In this document: piece by piece, positions 33,848 to 42,278 of the stretch
How positions within the stretch are numbered: the first letter of the stretch is position 1
Layout of the letters: every line of letters begins with the position of its first letter
Assembly: GCF_001570365.1 (NCBI RefSeq)
Contig: NZ_BBYK01000056.1
Span: 62,001-126,000 of the forward strand
Length of the DNA stretch: 64,000 nt
DNA from: Microtetraspora fusca
GTDB taxonomy: Bacteria; Actinomycetota; Actinomycetes; Streptosporangiales; Streptosporangiaceae
Reading direction: 5' to 3'
The notes under the pieces: model-generated
What the model was told of the DNA's origin: nothing
The model's input: only the letters and a program-made list of their open reading frames with translations
Databases searched by the model: none
Position numbers and translations under genes: made by a program

Positions 33848-35110
33848 TCAGCGGGGGCGGGAGAGGAACAGCCCCAGCCCCACGGCCGGGAGCGGCACCA
33901 TGCACAGGATCGTGAAGACCCCCTCCGGGCCGTACGCCTCGGCCGCGGCACCCAGGGCGGGGGCGGCCAGGCCGCCGACGCTCACGGCGAGCCCGAGCGT
34001 GACGCCGGCGGCGGTGCCCGGCCGGTTCGGCAGGTAGTCCTGGCCCAGCTTGACGAGCACGGCGAACGGGATGTTGATCGCGATCCCGGCGAGTACCGCG
34101 AACAGCAGCGGGAGGTAGGGGCCGGGCGCGATACGCAGGAGGACGAGCGCCGGGACGGCCAGCACACTGCCGAGCTGCACCGTACGGACGAGGCCGATCC
34201 GGTCGGCGATGCGCCCGCCCAGCACCGTTCCGGCGACCCCGCCGACCAGGAACCCGGCCAGCGCCGTACCCGCGACGCCGCGCCCGGCGTCCAGGTGCCT
34301 GATCCAGAACAGCTCGATGAAGGTGAGCACGCCGAAGAACACCACCGAGCGGACGATCTCGACGCCGGTGAGCACCATGAAGGGCGCCCACCTGTCGGTC
34401 CCCGACCGGCCGGCCGCCTGTACGGCGACGGCCGCGGGCCGGTTCCTGAGCAGGACGAAGGCGATGAGCACGGCGGGCGGGATGAACAGCGCCGTCGCGC
34501 CGACGCCCATCGCCATCAGCGCGGGGGTGGCGAGGACCGGCGCCAGGAAGAACCCGACGCTGCCTCCCGCGGCGAAGACGCCCATCGCCGTGGTGCTCTC
34601 ACCGGCCACCTCCCGGGCCGCCTTGCCCGCCGAGGGGTGGAACATCGCCACCCCGAGCCCGGAGAGCAGGATCAGCGTCCACACCGCCGCGTACGACTGC
34701 ACCAGCCCGGACAGGCCGAGCCCGAGCCCGGCGAGGGCGACGCCCGCGGCGGCGAGCCAGCCCAGGCGGAAGCGGTCGACCGCGAGGCCGATGAACGGCT
34801 GCGGGATCGAGCTGCCCAGGGCCGCCGCCAGGGTGAGCCCGGAGGCGGCCACATATCCGTAGTGCCGGTCGAGCACGAAGTACGGCACGCAGGCCGGGAC
34901 CAGTCCCTGGTAGAGGTCGTCGACGGCGTGCGCGGCGGCCCACACCCAGATGCGCCGCCCGGGGGAGGCCGGGGCCGTTTCGTCGCCGTCCTGCCCGTGT
35001 GGTCGCGCCGTCCCGGCCGCCTCGGCCGCTCCGCTGAGTCCGGCGGGCCTGGTCGGCCCGGCTGGTCCGGCTGGTCCGGCTGGTCCGGCTGTCTCGGTTG
35101 TTTCGGTCAC
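33848..35110 (-). CDS. MFS transporter (fosmidomycin-resistance / drug efflux type)
   Basis: 420-residue membrane protein with twelve predicted helices after a disordered N-terminal tail of about 50 residues. The tail includes a collagen-like GPAGPAGPAGP stretch. The core shows AHAVDDLYQGLVPACVPYF and a cytoplasmic loop AVDRFRLGW, typical of the Fsr-like branch of the major facilitator superfamily, usually proton-driven export of small drugs. GTG 35110 is chosen because AAGGAG lies seven bases upstream. It is divergent from an AraC regulator 76 bases away, the arrangement of a self-regulated efflux pair such as NimR/NimT of E. coli. Confidence 0.87.
   Translation of the reverse strand: MTETTETAGPAGPAGPAGPTRPAGLSGAAEAAGTARPHGQDGDETAPASPGRRIWVWAAAHAVDDLYQGLVPACVPYFVLDRHYGYVAASGLTLAAALGSSIPQPFIGLAVDRFRLGWLAAAGVALAGLGLGLSGLVQSYAAVWTLILLSGLGVAMFHPSAGKAAREVAGESTTAMGVFAAGGSVGFFLAPVLATPALMAMGVGATALFIPPAVLIAFVLLRNRPAAVAVQAAGRSGTDRWAPFMVLTGVEIVRSVVFFGVLTFIELFWIRHLDAGRGVAGTALAGFLVGGVAGTVLGGRIADRIGLVRTVQLGSVLAVPALVLLRIAPGPYLPLLFAVLAGIAINIPFAVLVKLGQDYLPNRPGTAAGVTLGLAVSVGGLAAPALGAAAEAYGPEGVFTILCMVPLPAVGLGLFLSRPR
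35060..35090. repeat. Nine-base tandem repeat at the start of the MFS gene
   Basis: The unit GGCTGGTCC is repeated three times and then partly. It encodes Gly-Pro-Ala triplets on the minus strand in the disordered N-terminal tail. Slippage could change tail length without shifting frame. Confidence 0.7.
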
Positions 35111-35172
35111 TGAGGGTCTCCTTGTCGTTGCCCGAACGAGCATTTCGGAGGACCACATCAGCGGGCTAGCGA

Positions 35173-35178
35173 TACTCT
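35173..35178 (+). promoter_or_regulatory. Likely -10 element of a leaderless AraC-family gene
   Basis: TACTCT ends eight bases before the ATG at 35187. No ribosome binding site is visible upstream of the ATG, which supports a leaderless transcript. Confidence 0.4.
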
Positions 35179-35186
35179 GCCGTCTT

Positions 35187-35933
35187 ATGTCGACAACCAG
35201 CCAACGTGGCCACGGCGGGCCGGTGCGCATCCCGCTGGCGCACCGGGAGCGCATCGACTGGCACGACCACGCCGAGCATCAGCTCATCGCCCCGCGTCTC
35301 GGCGTGCTGCGCATCTCCACCCCGACGGGGACGTGGGCCGTGCCCCCTCATCGGGGCGTGTGGATCCCGGCGGGCGTGCCGCACGCGCACGAGGCGTACG
35401 GCCCCACCGAGATGCGGGCGATCGTCTTCGACCGCACGGTCAACCCGCTGCGGGCGGACTGCCCGACGGTCCTGGCGATCACGCCCCTGCTGCGGGAGGT
35501 CGTCATCGCCCTCACCGACGAGGGCGACCTGACCGCCGGGCAGCGGCGCAACCTGGAACGCGTGGTCCTCGACCAGCTCCGCCGGGTTGAGGCGCTCCAG
35601 GTCTTCCTGCCGTCCCCGTCCGACCCGAGGCTGCGGGACATCGCCGTGATCCTGGACGCGGACCCGGCCGACGGCCGCACGCTCGCCCAGCTCGGCACGG
35701 CGGTCGGGGCGTCCGAACGCACGCTGAGCCGGTTGTTCCGGAGCGAGACCGGCATGAGCTTCCCTCAGTGGCGAGCCCAGTTGCGGCTGCACCGCTCGCT
35801 CACTCTGCTCGCCGCGGGCGCGTCGGTGACCTCGATCGCCGCCGCCTGCGGCTACAGCGGACCCAGCGCCTTCATTCACGCTTTCAAGCACGCCTTCGGC
35901 ACCACCCCGGGCGCGTACGGCACGGACGACTGA
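35187..35933 (+). CDS. AraC-family transcriptional regulator
   Basis: 248-residue regulator. The N-terminal cupin-like sensor domain (about 15-90) has DWHDHAEHQLIAPRLGVLR and VPPHRGVWIPAGVPHAHE, as in NimR-type regulators. The C-terminal double helix-turn-helix (about 150-245) has LAQLGTAVGASERTLSRLF and SIAAACGYSGPSAFIHAFK. The start is ATG 35187; no Shine-Dalgarno sequence precedes it. The divergent MFS gene is the probable target, with the pair controlling export of the compound sensed by the cupin domain. The inducer is unknown. Confidence 0.9.
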   Translation: MSTTSQRGHGGPVRIPLAHRERIDWHDHAEHQLIAPRLGVLRISTPTGTWAVPPHRGVWIPAGVPHAHEAYGPTEMRAIVFDRTVNPLRADCPTVLAITPLLREVVIALTDEGDLTAGQRRNLERVVLDQLRRVEALQVFLPSPSDPRLRDIAVILDADPADGRTLAQLGTAVGASERTLSRLFRSETGMSFPQWRAQLRLHRSLTLLAAGASVTSIAAACGYSGPSAFIHAFKHAFGTTPGAYGTDD

Positions 35934-36006
35934 TCCGGCGCCGGCCCCGCCTCCCAGTGACCTGCACGGCAGACACCATCGGCTGACCGGCGCCGGCCGC
36001 TCCGTG

Positions 36007-36037
36007 TTGACCTCAAGCATGCTTGAGGTTCTACGGT
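36007..36037 (+). promoter_or_regulatory. SoxR/MerR-type promoter with an 18-base palindrome
   Basis: TTGACC (36007-36012) and TACGGT (36032-36037) are separated by 19 bases, the overlong spacer characteristic of MerR-family-activated promoters. Between and overlapping them lies the perfect palindrome CCTCAAGCATGCTTGAGG (36011-36028). Its CCTCAAG and CTTGAGG arms are those of the E. coli soxS operator. The next gene starts at 36078. Confidence 0.85.
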
Positions 36038-36077
36038 CGTCCCTGTTCCGGTGTTGTGTGGAAAGGGGTGTGTCGGC

Positions 36078-36536
36078 GTGACGATCAAGGAGTACCCGCA
36101 GGAAGTGGTGGCCGCCCAGCCCATCGGGGCGTGGAGCGGCGAGGCGTACCGGCGGGTGGTGGGCGCCCTTCGTGGGGAGCTGGCGCGGGAGAACCTCACC
36201 CAGCCTCATTGGTGGACGCTGAACCATGTCGCCGGGGAGCCCGGCACGTGGACCAGGGAAGCGCTGACCGAGCGGCTGACGCCGTACGAGGACCTCGGGA
36301 TCGGCTTCGACGGCGTGTTCGACGACCTGGTCGCCCGCGGTTGGATGACCGAGGACGCGGGGGTCATGACGCTGACCGAGGCGGGTGAGGCCGGGCGTCT
36401 CCGGGCCCGCGAGCGCAACCTGCGGGTCCACGAGCGGACGCACGACGGCATCGACACGGCCGACTACGTGACCACGGTCAACGTCCTGCGCCGGATGGTC
36501 GCGAACCTGGGCGGGAACGGCGACCTGCCCGACTGA
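36078..36536 (+). CDS. MarR-like winged-helix protein behind a SoxR-type promoter
   Basis: 152-residue protein. The central region (about 25-110: RVVGALRGELARENLTQPHWWTL, then a winged helix with LTERLTPYEDLGIGFDGVFDDLVARGWM read in parts) resembles MarR-family DNA-binding proteins of actinobacteria. I place the start at GTG 36078 after GAAAGGGG; an in-frame GTG at 36051 is possible but would add an atypical Cys-rich start. The promoter carries a SoxR-like box, so the gene is probably induced by redox-active compounds through a SoxR protein encoded elsewhere. Its targets are unknown. It lies in the same orientation as nothing else nearby, so it is monocistronic. Confidence 0.72.
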   Translation: MTIKEYPQEVVAAQPIGAWSGEAYRRVVGALRGELARENLTQPHWWTLNHVAGEPGTWTREALTERLTPYEDLGIGFDGVFDDLVARGWMTEDAGVMTLTEAGEAGRLRARERNLRVHERTHDGIDTADYVTTVNVLRRMVANLGGNGDLPD

Positions 36537-36614
36537 GGTCCCATGCCTCGCAGACGCTGCGCAGGCCGGATCGCGGCCGGGGTGCCCGGCCGCGATCATC
36601 TGCCCGGCCGATCG

Positions 36615-37205
36615 TCAGTGCGGTCGGCGGAGTCCCGCGATGAGGATCCCGACCAGTCGACGCGCGTCGTAGCGGGGATCGCTGTCCGCGCCTATGCAGA
36701 GGTTCCCGACGCCGCGCATGAGCTCGTAGGCCTCCAGGTCGGATCGGATCTCGCCGGAACCGGCCGCGGCGTCGAGCAGCTCGGTGCACACGGGCACGAG
36801 ACGGTCGAGGAAGTAGGCGTGCAGGGCGTCGAAGCCGGCGTCGTCGGACCGCAGCGCGGCGGCGAGTCCGTGCTTGGTGACCAGGAAGTCGACGAAGAGG
36901 TCGATCCATCGCCCCAATGCGGCGTAGGGAGTCACGCTGGTCGCCAGCAGCGCTGGACCGGCCTCCACGCAGGCCTCGACCTGGTGCCGGTAGACCGCGA
37001 TGATGAGATCCGCTCGAGTCGGGAAGTGACGGTAGATCGTGGCCGTCCCGACGCCGGCCTTGGCCGCGATGTCGCGTACCGGCGCTTCCACGCCCGACGT
37101 CACGAAGATCGCGGCGGCCGCGTCGAGCAGGGTCTCCTTGTTGCGCCGCGCGTCCGCCCGTTTGGGCCGGGCCGCGTGCCCTGCGCCACGGTCGCCGTCG
37201 TTCAC
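36615..37205 (-). CDS. TetR-family repressor
   Basis: 196-residue regulator. The N-terminal helix-turn-helix (about 20-65) reads LLDAAAAIFVTSGVEAP then RDIAAKAGVGTATIYRHF, a standard TetR DNA-binding unit; the C-terminal part is the ligand-binding helical domain (TetR_C_33-like, with RWIDLFVDFLVTKHGLAAAL). GTG 37205 follows GGAGGG by nine bases. It is divergent from an aldo-keto reductase gene, and two near-identical 21-base operators lie between them. Autorepression and control of the reductase are therefore likely. The ligand is unknown. Confidence 0.9.
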   Translation of the reverse strand: MNDGDRGAGHAARPKRADARRNKETLLDAAAAIFVTSGVEAPVRDIAAKAGVGTATIYRHFPTRADLIIAVYRHQVEACVEAGPALLATSVTPYAALGRWIDLFVDFLVTKHGLAAALRSDDAGFDALHAYFLDRLVPVCTELLDAAAGSGEIRSDLEAYELMRGVGNLCIGADSDPRYDARRLVGILIAGLRRPH

Positions 37206-37230
37206 TTCGCCGTTCCCTCCACCATCGAGA

Positions 37231-37259
37231 TTGCTAAACGGGACAACGTTCCGTATCTT
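37231..37259 (+). promoter_or_regulatory. Promoter of the aldo-keto reductase gene overlapped by an operator
   Basis: TTGCTA (37231-37236) and TATCTT (37254-37259) are 17 bases apart. The first TetR-type operator (37236-37256) fills the spacer, an ideal place for repression. The ATG is at 37361, giving a leader of about 95 bases. Confidence 0.6.
37236..37256. promoter_or_regulatory. TetR-type operator 1
   Basis: A 21-base imperfect palindrome with arms AAACGGGAC and GTTCCGTAT around ACA-like centre bases. It matches operator 2 at nearly every position. Confidence 0.7.
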
Positions 37260-37260
37260 C

Positions 37261-37281
37261 AAGCGGGACATGGTTCCGTTT
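37261..37281. promoter_or_regulatory. TetR-type operator 2
   Basis: A 21-base imperfect palindrome with arms AAGCGGGAC and GTTCCGTTT, centred 25 bases from operator 1. The pair probably binds the divergently encoded TetR protein. Confidence 0.7.
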
Positions 37282-37360
37282 GCTCATGATGCCAGAGCAG
37301 GGGACCGGCGACCAAGCCACGCGTCGCCACCACACTTCACCCGCAATGGAGGAGACGGTC

Positions 37361-38380
37361 ATGCAGTACCGCACCTTGGGTCGTACCGGTGTGCAGGTCA
37401 GCTCCCTCGCGCTCGGCGCGATGAACTTCGGTGCGATCGGACGCACCACCCAGGACGAGGCCACCGCCATCGTCGACGCCGCCATCGAAGCCGGGATCAA
37501 CCTCATCGACACCGCCGACATGTACAGCGGCGGCGGGTCGGAAGAGATGGTCGGTAAAGCCATCGCCGGTCGCCGCGACGACATCGTGCTGGCCACGAAG
37601 GCGACCATGCCCATGGGCGACGAGCGCAACCATCGGGGCAGTTCGCGCCGCTGGCTGGTCACGGCGCTGGACGACAGCCTGCGCCGCCTCGGCGTGGACC
37701 ACGTCGATCTCTACCAGATCCACCGGTGGGACCCGAGCACCAGCGACGAGGAGACGTTGTCGGCTCTGACCGACCTGCAGCGCGCGGGAAAGATCCGCTA
37801 CTTCGGCTCCTCGACCTTCCCCGCGTACCGCATCGTGCAGGCGCAGTGGGCCGCCCGCGAGCACCGCCTGAGCCGGTACGTCACCGAACAGCCCAGCTAC
37901 TCGATCCTGCAGCGCGGGATCGAGAGCCACGTACTGCCCGTGACCGAGGAGTACGGGCTCGGCGTGCTGGTGTGGAGCCCGTTGGCCTCGGGCTGGCTGT
38001 CGGGAGCGATCCGTGAGGGCCGGGAGATCGCCACCCACCGCTCGACGTTCATGCCGCAACGCTTCGACACCGCCATTCCGTCCAACCGGGCCAGGCTGGA
38101 CGCCGTCGAGCGGTTGGCCGGCGTCGCCGACGAGGCCGGCCTGACGGTGATCCAGCTCGCGCTCGGATTCGTGACCGCGCATCCCGCCGTGACCAGCGCG
38201 ATCATCGGTCCCCGCACGCTGGACCACCTGCACTCGCAACTCGCGGCCGCCGACACCGTGCTCTCCGCCGACGTGCTCGACGCGATCGACGCGATCGTCG
38301 CCCCCGGCACCGACCTCGCGGCACACGAGAAGTTCGACACTCCGCCCGCGCTGCTCGACCCGTCACTGCGACGTCGCTGA
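37361..38380 (+). CDS. Aldo/keto reductase
   Basis: NADPH-dependent oxidoreductase of 339 residues with an (alpha/beta)8 barrel, cytoplasmic. The catalytic tetrad is visible: Asp50 (NLIDTADMYS), Tyr55, Lys80 (VLATKATMP) and a His in LYQIHRWDP. The C-terminal SAIIGPRTLDHLHSQL region binds the cofactor's phosphate side. GGAGGAGA precedes the ATG at 37361. The protein belongs to the AKR family that includes YajO and voltage-channel beta-subunit-like enzymes, which reduce aldehydes or detoxify. Two TetR operators upstream show that it is probably induced by a specific compound. Confidence 0.93.
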   Translation: MQYRTLGRTGVQVSSLALGAMNFGAIGRTTQDEATAIVDAAIEAGINLIDTADMYSGGGSEEMVGKAIAGRRDDIVLATKATMPMGDERNHRGSSRRWLVTALDDSLRRLGVDHVDLYQIHRWDPSTSDEETLSALTDLQRAGKIRYFGSSTFPAYRIVQAQWAAREHRLSRYVTEQPSYSILQRGIESHVLPVTEEYGLGVLVWSPLASGWLSGAIREGREIATHRSTFMPQRFDTAIPSNRARLDAVERLAGVADEAGLTVIQLALGFVTAHPAVTSAIIGPRTLDHLHSQLAAADTVLSADVLDAIDAIVAPGTDLAAHEKFDTPPALLDPSLRRR

Positions 38381-38438
38381 CCGCCCGAGGGGCAGCCTCC
38401 ACGTCCTCTGACCTCGCGGCGCTCGGCCTCGCCTGATG

Positions 38439-38846
38439 TCACACAGGTGTGTACGGCGTCCAGGCGATGACGAATGCGGTGACCAGCAGGAGTGGCAAGA
38501 CCTGCACCAACGCGATGTCCCGTCGGTGACGCCTCCACGCGACGACGGCAACCGCCAGCAGAATCAGGGCCACGACCGCCGATGACGTGTAAGCGGCAGC
38601 GGAACGGAAGTTCATCTCCGCCAGCCATTCGGCGGGGGTCGGGTCTTCCCGCCCATCACACCAGACACTGGCCCCATCACAGAGCTTTCCCCGGAGGTGA
38701 ACACTGCTTCGAACCCACCCCGCCACCAACAGGAGGAGCATGTCTCCCATCAGGATCGCACCGGCGGACACGACTCGCTGGGTGGCGGGAACTTCCCCGG
38801 CCTTGTGATCCTTCACCCCTCGATCGTACGGAAGGCATGCCTGCAT
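38439..38846 (-). CDS. Small membrane protein of unknown function
   Basis: Up to 135 residues with three hydrophobic segments: AGAILMGDMLLLLVAGW, SAVVALILLAVAVVAW and VLPLLLVTAFVIAWTPY. A hydrophilic stretch with two cysteines (KLCDGASVWCDG) lies between the first two, probably outside and possibly a disulphide. The start is uncertain: ATG 38846 gives the longest form and GTG 38816 a shorter one. I do not recognise the family. It converges on the aldo-keto reductase gene, with no clear operon partner. Confidence 0.55.
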   Translation of the reverse strand: MQACLPYDRGVKDHKAGEVPATQRVVSAGAILMGDMLLLLVAGWVRSSVHLRGKLCDGASVWCDGREDPTPAEWLAEMNFRSAAAYTSSAVVALILLAVAVVAWRRHRRDIALVQVLPLLLVTAFVIAWTPYTPV

Positions 38847-39170
38847 CCCGCCCTGCCGGAGACGCCGACGCCGTCCGCGACCACCTGCGGGACTACGTCG
38901 TCGTCACTTGGGAGCGGTGCTGGCCGCGGACGAGGTGGGGCCCGGCGTGCTGAAGGCGGTCAGGAGCATGCGGCGAGCAGCTTCTTGGTGGCCGCGTCGG
39001 CCTTGCGAAGGGCGGAGACCTCGGCGGCTGATCGGCTTGCGGGCTCCTTGCGGTGTGGGCGGCAGGCTTTGATCAAGCGCTCTGCAAGCGGGTGAGCTTT
39101 CACTGCGTGCACAAGCCCGGGAGGCACCGCCAAGCCGGACCGGGACCTGCCCGTCATCCCAGGAGATCCG
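38847..39170. other. Gap with possible gene debris
   Basis: No intact gene is visible. On the plus strand a short reading (38837-38953, MPASRPAGDADAVRDH...) looks coding and appears to continue in another frame (VLAADEVGPGVLKAV), as after a frameshift. On the minus strand a short stretch ends ALRKADAATKKLLAACS at 38960. These may be remnants or chance. The end of the gap must hold the promoter of the next gene, whose ribosome binding site is AGGAGA. Confidence 0.35.
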
Positions 39171-40181
39171 ATGAAGCACACCACACCTGGCCCGGCCACC
39201 GCCACGCTCGCGTCGAAGCGGCGTGTCCTGTCCGGACTCGCCCTTGTCCCCATGGTGGTGACCCCTCTGCTGCTCGCGCCCGACGCCGCTCTCGCCCGCA
39301 CCGCCCCGGCCGCCGGGGCCGGGGGAGCCGGTGCGGTAGGGGCGGCCGCCGCGTCCACAAGTGCGGCGCCGAAGCCGCTCGAGGGGGTCGCCGTCTACTA
39401 CAAGGAGGGCAAGGGCACGATCAGACGGTACGAGCCCGGTAAGGGGTTTACCAAGATCGGCAAGGCGCCGGACTTTTCGTCCCAGTTCTCCGCCTCGCCC
39501 GACGGAACGAAACTCGCCTGGATCACAGAGGACGGCCGGCTCCACGTCGGTGACGGGAGCACGGAGAAGGTCGTGGCCAAAGGCGCGGCCGCCGGGTTCC
39601 CCTGTCTCACGCCGGTCTGGTCTCCCGACTCCACCCAGGTCGCCTACTTCCCCAAGGCCAATGCCGACAAGTTGCCGCTGATGGTGGTCAACGCGGACGG
39701 CACGGGCGCACGCAAGGTCGGCGAGGTGCTCGGCGACTGCCACCTCGCCTGGTCCGCCGACGGGCGCCATCTTGCCGGGGCGTCCGGCTCCACTGACCGC
39801 GTCTACGTGTTCGACATGCGGACCGGGACCTCCGTCCGGGCCAAGGGCATCAAGCTGGCCAACCACGTGCAGAGCCTGTCGCCGGACGGCAGGAAGGTCG
39901 TGGTGCACGCGCTGTCGCCGGAGGATCCGTCGGGCGATGGGCTTTGGCCGGAGATGTTCAGGCCGACGGTCGTCGACACCGTCACCGGGAAGAAGGTGCC
40001 CATCTCGGTGAAGGGCCTGAAGATCGGCGCGTTCTACCTCGCCGACGGCCGCCTGGTGGTCCGCGTCGCCGGCCGCAAGTACAACACCCTGGTCGTGCTC
40101 GACTCGTCCGGCATGGAACTGCAGCGGCTCGCCGAGCCGGCGGAGGTGCGCGACCAGGGCATCCTCCAGATCGTCAGATGA
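39171..40181 (+). CDS. Secreted WD40-like / TolB-type beta-propeller protein
   Basis: 336-residue exported protein. An N-terminal signal (basic KRR, then VLSGLALVPMVVTPLLLAPDAALA) is followed by an Ala/Gly-rich linker to about residue 65. The remainder carries PD40-type propeller repeats: SASPDGTKLAWI, WSPDSTQVAYF, WSADGRHLAGA, LSPDGRKVVV. Such propellers bind ligands or partner proteins; no catalytic domain is attached. AGGAG lies just before the ATG. It faces the LamG gene across 269 bases. The function is unknown. Confidence 0.78.
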   Translation: MKHTTPGPATATLASKRRVLSGLALVPMVVTPLLLAPDAALARTAPAAGAGGAGAVGAAAASTSAAPKPLEGVAVYYKEGKGTIRRYEPGKGFTKIGKAPDFSSQFSASPDGTKLAWITEDGRLHVGDGSTEKVVAKGAAAGFPCLTPVWSPDSTQVAYFPKANADKLPLMVVNADGTGARKVGEVLGDCHLAWSADGRHLAGASGSTDRVYVFDMRTGTSVRAKGIKLANHVQSLSPDGRKVVVHALSPEDPSGDGLWPEMFRPTVVDTVTGKKVPISVKGLKIGAFYLADGRLVVRVAGRKYNTLVVLDSSGMELQRLAEPAEVRDQGILQIVR

Positions 40182-40450
40182 CCGGCACCGCCGGAACGGC
40201 CCCCGGCTCCCGACGAAAGAGCGGTCACGTCGTCGCGGCCGGCTCGGCACGGTGCTGCCTCTGTCTGAGCTCCATGCGCCAATGCCGCTTGGATAGTGGC
40301 TCCGGTGAGGTGTGGATTGGGACGACAGGGGAGCAGAGTTGGACGTCCTCTCCTTCCCTGTCCCCTCACCGGGGGCACGGCTTCACTCGAAGGTGCGGCC
40401 AGAACCCAGAACCCTGCGTAGAACCACCTGAACCCGGTCCCGTCTCTTTG

Positions 40451-42133
40451 TCAGCTGATGGGCTGGTTCATGTCGACCAGGATCTGGTCGCGGGTCAGGG
40501 CCACGTTGTAGACGCGAACCTCGTCGATCAACCCATGGAAGTATTCACCTCGGGAACTGCTGCCTATGCGCAAGGTGCTCCAGCTTGTATTGATCCCCTG
40601 GCCTGCGCCGCTGTGGCCTCCGACGAGTTCGCCATTGATGTAGAGGCGACCGCCATCCGGGCCGAAGGTGTAGGCGAGATGGCTCCAGGTGTTCAGCGGG
40701 AGGGCAGGCCCTCCCGCGCCCCAACACCCCGATGCTAGGCAGACCATTCCCTGCGGGATGTTGTCGAAGCTGGGCTGCATGGACGACCAGAGTCCGTAAT
40801 CAAAGGACGTGGTCGTCCCCGCGTCCTTTGTCACCACAGCGCTCTTGAAGTTGAGTACGCCGTAGGACGCCGGCTTGACCCAGGCCTCGATGGTCAGCGC
40901 GCTGGCGGCCACAGGGGAGGAGGGTGACGGGGACACCTCCACCCAACTCGAGGTTCCATCGAAGGACAGCGCGTTTCCGTACTTCCCGATCGCCCAGGTG
41001 GTGTTTCGGGCGACGCCTTTGTTGTTCTGACCAGAGGAATCGCGAACGACGGTTCCGGTCCCTTCTTGCATGCCATAGGCCGCGAAGGGTATCGGATGGG
41101 GCGGCTTGACCACGCCGACGGCCTCGGGGGTCATCGGACCGGCCTGTCCCGCGCTGTCCACGGCGACGATCCGGTAGTAGTAGCGCGTCCCGACAGAACG
41201 ACTCGGGTCCGTGTAGCCCGGCGTGGCGACCGTGGCGATGAGATTGCCGACCGAAGGCGTGAAACCGGGAGACGTGGAGCAGTGGATGCGGTAGGCGGCG
41301 ATCCGCCTGTCGTCCTTGGATGCGCTCCAGGTGAGCTGAATGTCAGCTCTGTAGCCGCCCGCCGGAGCCGTCCCGCCGGTCGCGGTGAAGTCGCCTGGTT
41401 GGGTGGGCGGTGTGTCACGTGTCGTGAGCCCGTTCACCGAGGTGGCCATATCCGCCTGGATTCCACCGGCGTCGAGCGCTGCGTCGTAAATCCTCACCTC
41501 GTCGACACGACCCTTGACAGTGGCTCCGCCGGACTGCGGATTGAGCACCAGGGGTTGAGCATCGTAGGCGATGGTCTGAACGATGGAGCGATTGGCGATT
41601 TCGACCCCGTTGACGTAAAGGCGTACGGTGCTTCCGTCATAGGTGCCCGCCACATGACTCCAGGTATCGGGCGGCAGCGTCCGACTCGCAGTGACCGGGG
41701 CGGTACCCACGCGGAACGCCGCCAACCCGCTCAGGACCGTCAGGCCATATGACAGCGCGCTCGTCCCGTATTTTTTCGACAGGATCCAGAAGCTGGAGTT
41801 TCCGGTCGGCGAGGCCAATGACGATGGGTTCACCCAGGCTTCCACCGTTATTCCGTTGGCCGGGCGAAGGGATGGCGAATCGCTGATCGTGACCGAACTT
41901 GTCGGATCGGTGAAGGCAAGAGCCTGACCGAACGCTCCGTCCTCCCACAGGGGCTGGCTCACCGTGCCGTCATTACCGTTCCCCGAACTGTCGTGCACGA
42001 TCGTGCCCGAACCTTCGTCGAGCGCGTACGACGCGACCGGCGCGGGTTGCGCCTCGGCCCTGCCGGGTAACGCGAGCAGGGTCGTGACGATCACCCCGGC
42101 GATCGCCCCGCGCCCGACTTTCATGAATCCCAT
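40451..42133 (-). CDS. Secreted protein with two LamG domains and a central FN3 domain
   Basis: 560-residue exported protein. The signal peptide (GAIAGVIVTTLLALPGRAEA) is followed by LamG 1 at about 35-220 (YALDEGSGTIVHDSSGNGNDG; NPSSLASPTGN; DEVRIYDAALDAGGIQADM), an FN3 domain at about 235-335 (LTWSASKDDRRIAAYRIH; YYYRIVAVDSAGQ) and LamG 2 at about 345-555 (YGMQEGTGTVVRDSSGQNN; IDEVRVYNVALTRDQILVD). LamG jelly rolls bind carbohydrate or protein, sometimes with calcium. There is no catalytic module. GAGGGG precedes the ATG at 42133. The two LamG domains are tandem duplicates. Glycan binding outside the cell is likely. Confidence 0.85.
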   Translation of the reverse strand: MGFMKVGRGAIAGVIVTTLLALPGRAEAQPAPVASYALDEGSGTIVHDSSGNGNDGTVSQPLWEDGAFGQALAFTDPTSSVTISDSPSLRPANGITVEAWVNPSSLASPTGNSSFWILSKKYGTSALSYGLTVLSGLAAFRVGTAPVTASRTLPPDTWSHVAGTYDGSTVRLYVNGVEIANRSIVQTIAYDAQPLVLNPQSGGATVKGRVDEVRIYDAALDAGGIQADMATSVNGLTTRDTPPTQPGDFTATGGTAPAGGYRADIQLTWSASKDDRRIAAYRIHCSTSPGFTPSVGNLIATVATPGYTDPSRSVGTRYYYRIVAVDSAGQAGPMTPEAVGVVKPPHPIPFAAYGMQEGTGTVVRDSSGQNNKGVARNTTWAIGKYGNALSFDGTSSWVEVSPSPSSPVAASALTIEAWVKPASYGVLNFKSAVVTKDAGTTTSFDYGLWSSMQPSFDNIPQGMVCLASGCWGAGGPALPLNTWSHLAYTFGPDGGRLYINGELVGGHSGAGQGINTSWSTLRIGSSSRGEYFHGLIDEVRVYNVALTRDQILVDMNQPIS

Positions 42134-42247
42134 GCGGTCCCCTCATGATGGATCCGACCTGAACCCGGTTTTCGTGCGCGCTCTGTCTTCTTGCTGAAAT
42201 GCGCACACGGATTCCGAAGCAAGCGTCCACCGCCCCTGTATATCGGC

Positions 42248-42278
42248 GGTATATTTCGATGTTCCGCAGTCGAGTCAA
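42248..42278 (-). promoter_or_regulatory. Candidate promoter for the LamG gene
   Basis: On the minus strand TTGACT (42278-42273) precedes TATACC (42253-42248) with 19 bases between, longer than the ideal 17. The leader would be about 105 bases. Confidence 0.3.
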
